From Gammaproteobacteria bacterium (lineage in GTDB: Bacteria > Pseudomonadota > Gammaproteobacteria > Eutrophobiales > Eutrophobiaceae): a stretch of 11,698 bases of DNA. The stretch is from the NCBI GenBank assembly GCA_003645215.1, contig QNEM01000037.1:1-11698 (forward strand). Reading direction: 5' to 3'. Below, piece by piece: positions 7,932 through 11,698 of this stretch; position 1 is the first letter of the stretch; each line of letters starts with the position of its first letter. The position numbers were made by a program, and so were the translations under genes. Under the pieces are notes generated by a model that did not search any database, was not told where the DNA came from, and saw only the letters and a list, made by a program, of their open reading frames with translations.

Positions 7932-8705
7932 TTAATGAATAGAGTTAAAAAAAGCGGTTCCACTCATTCCAGACAGGATGTCTTCACTCGGAGTATCAAA
8001 TAAACCAATCACCCGGATTGTCTGACTGACTGGATCAACCACCGCGCCTATACGTGAGATTTTAGCAGGATATTTTTGACTGGTTTCATCTACCAGAAAT
8101 TCAAAAGCTTCTCCCTTGCTTAACCAGCCTAGCCATTTGGATGGCACAATCAGTTCAATTTCCAATTGTATATCGTTCAATATAGAAAGTAGTTCGGTTT
8201 CCATATCAACACTTTCATACTCGTTAGCTAATACATCTATAACACGTCCAGAATAAGGAGCTTTAATTGCACAATGCCTAACTCTCACATTAGCAACCTG
8301 AACCTCGGCTTCAGCTTTCTTCATTTCTGCTTTGGATAGTTCGACTTCTATATTGCTGGTTGCAGCAAACGAGAGCAGCTCTTTGTTATTTTCATATCTT
8401 TTTAATCTCGCTTCATGCTCTGCATTGGCTGATGCTAATTGTGCATAATAAAGTGAGCAATCAAATTTAATCAGCAGATCGCCTTGTTTAAAGGCCTCTC
8501 CATCTTTAAACGGGATATTGATTATCTTTGCAGGAATTTCACTGGATATGACTGTTTTTTTCTGTGGCTTAACAAGTCCTCTGATTGTCTCTTCAGACAT
8601 GTCATTAGAAGAACTATTCTCTTCTGCATAAACAATGAAGATATGACTGAATAGAAATATTGAAAAACATAATCTATATAATCTAGTCTTTCTAATGTAT
8701 CGCAT
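7932..8705 (-). CDS. Secreted HlyD/RND-type periplasmic adaptor, 257 aa
   Basis: A signal peptide is clear: RKTRLYR, a hydrophobic core LCFSIFLFSHIFIV and a probable cut after VYA (residue 27) before EEN. The mature protein has a lipoyl half (about 44-82, ending GEAFKQGDLLIKFD), a helical hairpin (84-142), the second lipoyl half (143-176, CAIKAPYSGRVIDVLANEYESV) and a beta-barrel (178-255) with the typical adaptor end DPVSQTIRVIGLFDTP and LSGMSGTAFF. It stops directly after the barrel, so it lacks the membrane-proximal domain of full RND adaptors and is short for the family. No RND pump is encoded nearby. Only three bases separate it from the TolC-family gene, implying that the products act together. 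It may be soluble in the periplasm, since no lipobox or second membrane helix is seen. Confidence 0.9.
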   Translation of the reverse strand: MRYIRKTRLYRLCFSIFLFSHIFIVYAEENSSSNDMSEETIRGLVKPQKKTVISSEIPAKIINIPFKDGEAFKQGDLLIKFDCSLYYAQLASANAEHEARLKRYENNKELLSFAATSNIEVELSKAEMKKAEAEVQVANVRVRHCAIKAPYSGRVIDVLANEYESVDMETELLSILNDIQLEIELIVPSKWLGWLSKGEAFEFLVDETSQKYPAKISRIGAVVDPVSQTIRVIGLFDTPSEDILSGMSGTAFFNSIH

Positions 8706-8708
8706 AAT

Positions 8709-10235
8709 TTATTTAAAACTTTCTTTATTTTTTAATTGCATTGACATACTGCTCTTGTTCTGTTTTTGCGCTTCGAAAAAGTACTCAAGTGATTTTGCCA
8801 GTGATTCTATATTTTCAGTGTCCAGATTATCAAAAGAAGGGTCGATGCCCATTGCCGCGTATGAATTAGCATATGCACCCTCTAGCTCAGCATAGGCAAT
8901 ATCGTATCTAACTTCCGAGACTAACGCATTCATTTCTTCTCGAATCAGGTCCTGTTGGCTTGCTGCATCCACTTCAGCAGCTGTTTGAATTTGTTCGAGG
9001 ATTTTAATTTGAGTCTCATTGTAATCAGCGGCAGTTAAGTATTTATTTTTTGCATGCTCATATTGAGCCAGGCCTATATGCACTTGTGTTAATATCGCCA
9101 TGCTTAATGCCAGGCGTTGTGCATCCAGGATTTCTGCCTGGGTTTCAGCCACTCTTTTTGTCGCTGGATATTTGAAAACATTTAACAAATTCCAGCTTAC
9201 TCTCGCGCCAAAACTCAACCAGTTGGTATTAAATAAAAAGCTGTTGTCACTGTAATTTTTTCCGAAATTTAAATCAATTCCAGGCAGTAAACTGAGAAGA
9301 GCAGCCCTGGTTTCCTGCGAGTTAATGCGCTTCTGGTATGATATTTCTCTTAACTCAGAGCGATTCTCAAGTGCAAGCAACTCCATAAATTGCGGTGTGT
9401 AACCCAGGGAAGGAATATCCTCTGGTCTTTCATTAACAACCAATTCGTATTCCTCGCCCAAGGGTAAGTTCATTAGTGACGCCAGTTGAATTTTGGCCAG
9501 TGATAGCCCTTCATATAACTCCTGGAGTTCTTCTTTATTATCTATTAATTCACGTTGGTAAGTTAAGGCCGCTAGTGGTGTTGATAATCGTTTATACTCA
9601 ACTTGTTTCGAATCCTCTAATGCCTGAGTGACCCGAATCATCAAATCTTCAAGTCTATGAATCAAGCGATCATTACTAACTGCACGCCAATATACTATTC
9701 GTACATCTTTTAAAATACGGTTAATTATGTTTCGTTTCTGCTCTTCAGCAATGAGTACCCTGTCTGCAGCTTGTTGTGCTCGATAATAGGAAACGCCAAA
9801 ATCAAGGATATTCCAGCTCAAACCCAAATCAGCAGAGATAACATCTTTATCAGAAGATGTGGATGATTCCAGTGACTGCTGTCCTGTAGTTAATGATGTG
9901 CTAGAGGCGCCAGAAAAATTATCCCTGCTGTCATAACCAACACTTGCAACTAAATCAGGTAACTGCTCATAACGCGTCAAATCCAGTTGTCTTGTTGCCA
10001 ATGTCTTTTTGAATAATTCAAGGCGTAAATCGAGGTTATATCCCAATGCCCTTGCCATGGCTTCATATAATGAAATAGCTTTAGTTACAGGTTCCTGGTC
10101 AACGGTTAACTGTGACTTGTCTTCTTCAGCCCGAGTACTAATTTCATCTTGTGTGAACGGGACCGGGATCACAGAACATCCCACCAATGTGAAAGATATG
10201 ATACCCAGTACTATGCGCTTCAGATAAATTGACAT
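8709..10235 (-). CDS. TolC-family outer-membrane efflux lipoprotein, 508 aa
   Basis: The start at 10235 gives a lipoprotein signal peptide, MSIYLKRIVLGIISFTLVGC, with Cys20 as the lipidated residue and Ser at +2, which fits outer-membrane sorting. A TTG at 10289 would add 18 residues that do not look like a signal sequence. The mature part shows the two-fold pseudo-repeat of the TolC family. The first half has SLYEAMARALGYNLDLRLEL (55-74) and LSWNILDFGVSYYRAQQAADR; the second half has ARVSWNLLNVFKYPATKRVAETQ. Long helices lie between the beta segments (about 150-260 and 360-460). Such proteins are trimers with an outer-membrane barrel and a periplasmic tunnel that accepts HlyD-type adaptors. 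It is immediately followed by three adaptor genes and preceded, 87 bases upstream, by the B2-like protease gene. Probable role: the exit duct of this system. Confidence 0.93.
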   Translation of the reverse strand: MSIYLKRIVLGIISFTLVGCSVIPVPFTQDEISTRAEEDKSQLTVDQEPVTKAISLYEAMARALGYNLDLRLELFKKTLATRQLDLTRYEQLPDLVASVGYDSRDNFSGASSTSLTTGQQSLESSTSSDKDVISADLGLSWNILDFGVSYYRAQQAADRVLIAEEQKRNIINRILKDVRIVYWRAVSNDRLIHRLEDLMIRVTQALEDSKQVEYKRLSTPLAALTYQRELIDNKEELQELYEGLSLAKIQLASLMNLPLGEEYELVVNERPEDIPSLGYTPQFMELLALENRSELREISYQKRINSQETRAALLSLLPGIDLNFGKNYSDNSFLFNTNWLSFGARVSWNLLNVFKYPATKRVAETQAEILDAQRLALSMAILTQVHIGLAQYEHAKNKYLTAADYNETQIKILEQIQTAAEVDAASQQDLIREEMNALVSEVRYDIAYAELEGAYANSYAAMGIDPSFDNLDTENIESLAKSLEYFFEAQKQNKSSMSMQLKNKESFK

Positions 10236-10322
10236 TAAATGTGCAACTAAATTGAAAGAGGTACTATTGTCGTCTGACAAAAACGTCAATTTAACACGAA
10301 TAGATAGTCTAAATCATTATCA

Positions 10323-10760
10323 TCATGAAACTAAAAACTGATGCTGGAACCTGGAGGAGTCACCTAAAGTTTCCCCTTTATATTCAACCCATGCGTGTGC
10401 ACTGAATGTTTCCTGGGGTAGCTTTTGTGTGCCCAGCTTTAATTCACAGGGAATTCCACGACGTGCGAGTAGCCACCACAACAATAATGATTGTTTTAAA
10501 CAATTTGCATGGTATACACCATGATTCCCAGCAATAGCGACAGCTCGAGAAATAAATTGTGCACGGGATAAATCATCTTCTCTTGCCGAGATGTCGTCTG
10601 TTCTATTTGGAATCAATCGAGACATTCTATTTTTAGTTTGCTTAAAACCGCTTAGCTTTAAACTTAGCGCAATCATAGGAAGCGTAAATATAGCGACCAA
10701 AATTATCCACCACTGCAATAGTGATAGTTCTGCCAATTGCCTTAGTCTATTTTTCAACAT
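10323..10760 (-). CDS. Lasso peptide B2-like (transglutaminase-fold) cysteine protease, 145 aa
   Basis: This small protein matches the lasso biosynthesis B2 (McjB C-terminal, Transglut_core3) family. It has the Cys87 block HANCLKQSLLLWWLLARRGIP (84-104), then CELKLGTQKLP, the His122 block AHAWVEYKGETLGDSS (121 onward) and Asp134, forming a Cys-His-Asp triad. The N-terminal region (about 15-37) is hydrophobic, so it may be membrane associated. In lasso pathways this enzyme removes the leader peptide, guided by a separate PqqD-like B1 protein. Here a PqqD-like protein lies about 7 kb downstream, but no lasso cyclase or precursor is seen. I chose the ATG at 10760 because AGGA lies just before it; a GTG at 10790 would give 155 residues. 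It is the first gene of the cassette. Its proposed substrate is the LEPR-bearing N-terminus of the giant protein (inference). Confidence 0.9.
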   Translation of the reverse strand: MLKNRLRQLAELSLLQWWIILVAIFTLPMIALSLKLSGFKQTKNRMSRLIPNRTDDISAREDDLSRAQFISRAVAIAGNHGVYHANCLKQSLLLWWLLARRGIPCELKLGTQKLPQETFSAHAWVEYKGETLGDSSRFQHQFLVS

Positions 10761-10800
10761 AATTCCTGAAAGAGTGTGTGCAATCACCACTGTCTCGTTA

Positions 10801-10873
10801 AAGATTTCTCACCCTACCGGGATTCGAAATGACAGAGAGGTTGTCATCCCGAACCCGAGAGGTGAGGGATCTT
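10801..10873. repeat. Palindromic dispersed repeat (element 1)
   Basis: This is an imperfect inverted repeat. The left arm (10801-10834) runs AAGATTTCTCACCC ... GAAATGACA; the right arm (10842-10873) runs TGTCATCCCGAACCC ... GAGGGATCTT. The arms differ at several positions, with a centre of about seven bases, and would fold as a hairpin in RNA or single-stranded DNA. A further half-copy (AAGATTTCTCGACTG, 10892-10906) follows. The arms share their ends with the element at 11298-11386, so these belong to one repeat family. The element lies directly upstream of the first gene of the export cassette. Confidence 0.8.
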
Positions 10874-10935
10874 GTTTTTTACTTAAAAATCAAGATTTCT
10901 CGACTGCTGTACCACAATGCTTAGCTTAGCCGTCT

Positions 10936-10953
10936 TTCCCGAGAAAGCGGGAA
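10936..10953. repeat. Small hairpin, TTCCCG stem
   Basis: TTCCCG and CGGGAA form a perfect six-base stem around the loop AGAAAG. There is no T-tract on either side, so it is not a normal Rho-independent terminator. It is GC-rich compared with its surroundings and resembles short dispersed palindromes; it also lies just downstream of the 48-aa ORF. Confidence 0.55.
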
Positions 10954-10998
10954 TCCAGTGATTTCCATTCTTTTAACTCTTTTATTAATAATTCCAGC

Positions 10999-11145
10999 TT
11001 ATAGATCATCCAGCTCTACCTTCACTCGTTTCTGGCCTACACGAGCATCAGCAATGGCATTGAGTTCCATATCTTCTAACTTGTATAACAAATCCTCGTA
11101 TGACTTCAGGATTGCTTTCTCTTCCCGGTTCAATTTGCTATTCAT
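10999..11145 (-). CDS. Small hypothetical protein, 48 aa, possibly a CopG-type antitoxin remnant
   Basis: The ATG at 11145 has a good ribosome binding site, GAGG with nine bases between it and the start, and a TAA stop at 10999-11001. The product is charged and helical: it begins MNSKLNREEKAILKSYEDLL and ends with ARVGQKRVKVELDDL. The opening resembles the N-terminus of CopG-family antitoxins (EEKxILxSYE, then later KRVxxxL..DL), but the DNA-binding helices usual in that family are missing, so it may be truncated or something else. The likeness is from memory of the family and is weak. It sits between dispersed repeats and close to a HigB toxin gene on the other strand, which fits a small accessory cluster. 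Confidence 0.5.
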   Translation of the reverse strand: MNSKLNREEKAILKSYEDLLYKLEDMELNAIADARVGQKRVKVELDDL

Positions 11146-11297
11146 TGTTCTTTACCTCAAGATATTTTCCAGTGACTTTCCTGCTCGGTATTATAGTCCA
11201 CTGCAGCCCCTTTAAGCCATTTTCGTAATGCCAGAAATAGCTTAAACGTCTTTCTCGCATAGCTTGTCATCCCGAATCCTATTCAACTCCTTATTAC

Positions 11298-11386
11298 TGT
11301 CATCTCGACTGCAGGGAGAGATCTTAGGGTCCTTGCTTTCGAATGAAAATCGAGAGAAAGATCCCTCCCTTCGCTTCGAGATGACA
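11298..11386. repeat. Palindromic dispersed repeat (element 2)
   Basis: The left arm (11298-11325) runs TGTCATCTCGACTGC ... GAGAGATCTT; the right arm (11358-11386) runs AAGATCCCTCCC ... TCGAGATGACA. They are inverted copies with a few mismatches around a 32-base spacer. The arm ends match those of the element at 10801-10873 but face the opposite way relative to the centre. Elements of this look are widespread as dispersed palindromes in proteobacterial genomes. No coding sequence, so at most a non-autonomous mobile element. Confidence 0.8.
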
Positions 11387-11454
11387 AGCATTGTACGGTG
11401 ACAGATTTATTTAACAGAATATAGGGAATTCTGTCTAGCTGACTGTATTTACGG

Positions 11455-11483
11455 TTGGCACCTGTTACGTTATAAGTTACACT
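11455..11483 (+). promoter_or_regulatory. Candidate higB promoter and operator
   Basis: TTGGCA (11455-11460) and TACACT (11478-11483) are 17 bases apart and form a plausible sigma-70 promoter. Between them GTTA occurs three times (11464, 11469, 11476). Such repeats inside the promoter could be the operator for a HigA-type antitoxin, which normally represses its own operon. The start codon lies only six bases after the -10 box, so the mRNA could be nearly leaderless. Confidence 0.4.
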
Positions 11484-11489
11484 TGACTG

Positions 11490-11698
11490 ATGATCAGGAG
11501 TTTTAAACACAAAGGATTGGAGAAGTTTTTCCTGAAAGGAACCAAATCAGGTATTCAGGCGAAACATGCAGGACGCCTGAATTTGATATTAGGCCGATTA
11601 CACGCATCAACTGGGCCGAAGGATTTAGATTTGCCTGGACTGAAACTACACAAGCTTGGTGGCAGACGTAAAGGTATCTGGTCCGTTTGGGTCAGTGC
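11490..11698 (+). CDS. higB: HigB-type RelE/ParE family toxin, N-terminal 69 residues
   Basis: The frame opens with MIRSFKHKGLEKFF and continues through LDLPGLKLHKLGGRRKGIWSVWVS, both hallmarks of HigB toxins (ribosome-dependent mRNA interferases of the RelE/ParE fold). HigB proteins are about 92 residues, so roughly the last quarter lies beyond the window. In HigBA modules the toxin gene comes first, so a higA antitoxin gene is expected just to the right. This gene is on the opposite strand from the export cassette and is separated from it by repeats, so it is probably an unrelated accessory module. Confidence 0.92.
   Translation, partial: MIRSFKHKGLEKFFLKGTKSGIQAKHAGRLNLILGRLHASTGPKDLDLPGLKLHKLGGRRKGIWSVWVS

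Larger units (their letters stand above)
11146..11489. other. Gene-poor repeat-bearing stretch
   Basis: This gap between the 48-aa ORF and higB holds a half-repeat TTGTCATCCCGAATCC (11264-11279), the inverted repeat at 11298-11386, a perfect 7-base stem ACAGAAT / ATTCTGT with a 7-base loop (11414-11434), and the candidate higB promoter. No ORF here has convincing coding character. Confidence 0.6.

Noticed and set aside
4431..10235. Ordinary type I secretion or RND efflux operon
   Set aside because: TolC and adaptors are present, but no ABC ATPase (Walker motifs) or RND pump is encoded in the window.
3089..10760. A lasso peptide biosynthesis cluster
   Set aside because: B1-like and B2-like proteins are present, but there is no asparagine-synthetase-like cyclase and no short precursor gene, and the two genes are about 7 kb apart.
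11157..11270. Minus-strand ORF of 37 codons (MTSYARKTFKLFLALRKWLK ...) ending 11 bases before the 48-aa ORF
   Set aside because: Its start codon lies inside a dispersed half-repeat and no family likeness is seen; it may be a chance frame, though coupling to the 48-aa ORF is possible.
11283..11510. Minus-strand ORF of 75 codons across the repeat and higB start
   Set aside because: It covers the palindromic repeat and the antisense of the higB promoter; no ribosome binding site or family likeness.

Overview
The window looks like part of a moderately AT-rich gammaproteobacterial chromosome, probably marine or environmental. The grounds are a cadherin/VCBS-type giant surface protein with an N-terminal LEPR motif and DUF4347 domain, lipoprotein-type TolC and HlyD proteins of Gram-negative type, a HigB toxin, and dispersed palindromic repeats of the 'GTCATC(C/T)CGA ... 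AGATC' kind. The species cannot be fixed from sequence alone.

Layout: about 10.7 kb on the minus strand reads as one functional cassette, in transcription order from right to left. It starts with a lasso-B2/transglutaminase-like cysteine protease (10323-10760), followed by a TolC-family outer-membrane lipoprotein (8709-10235). Next come a secreted HlyD-type adaptor (7932-8705), a GAF-HlyD membrane fusion protein (6557-7906) and an M50 metalloprotease-HlyD fusion (4431-6560). The last two before a gap are a TIGR03032/DUF4915 protein (3366-4412) and a small PqqD-family protein (3089-3361). After an AT-rich gap of 344 bp comes the first 914 codons of a very large protein (1-2744), which runs off the left edge. 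From TolC to PqqD the genes are 26 bp or less apart or overlap, so they very likely share a transcript.

How it may work (inference): the giant protein has no Sec signal peptide. It begins with a basic helical stretch followed by LEPRFMFDAAG, and no ABC ATPase or RND pump is present. The neighbouring genes supply a leader-binding PqqD fold, a leader-protease-like B2 enzyme, a membrane metalloprotease carrying an adaptor, two more adaptors and an outer-membrane channel. I propose that this is a dedicated maturation and export machine for the LEPR/DUF4347 giant protein, with lasso-type leader processing parts but no cyclase.

The right end (10761-11698) is different in character. It holds three palindromic elements and stray half-repeats, one small minus-strand ORF (48 aa) with a good ribosome binding site, and on the plus strand the start of a HigB-type toxin gene cut by the window edge.
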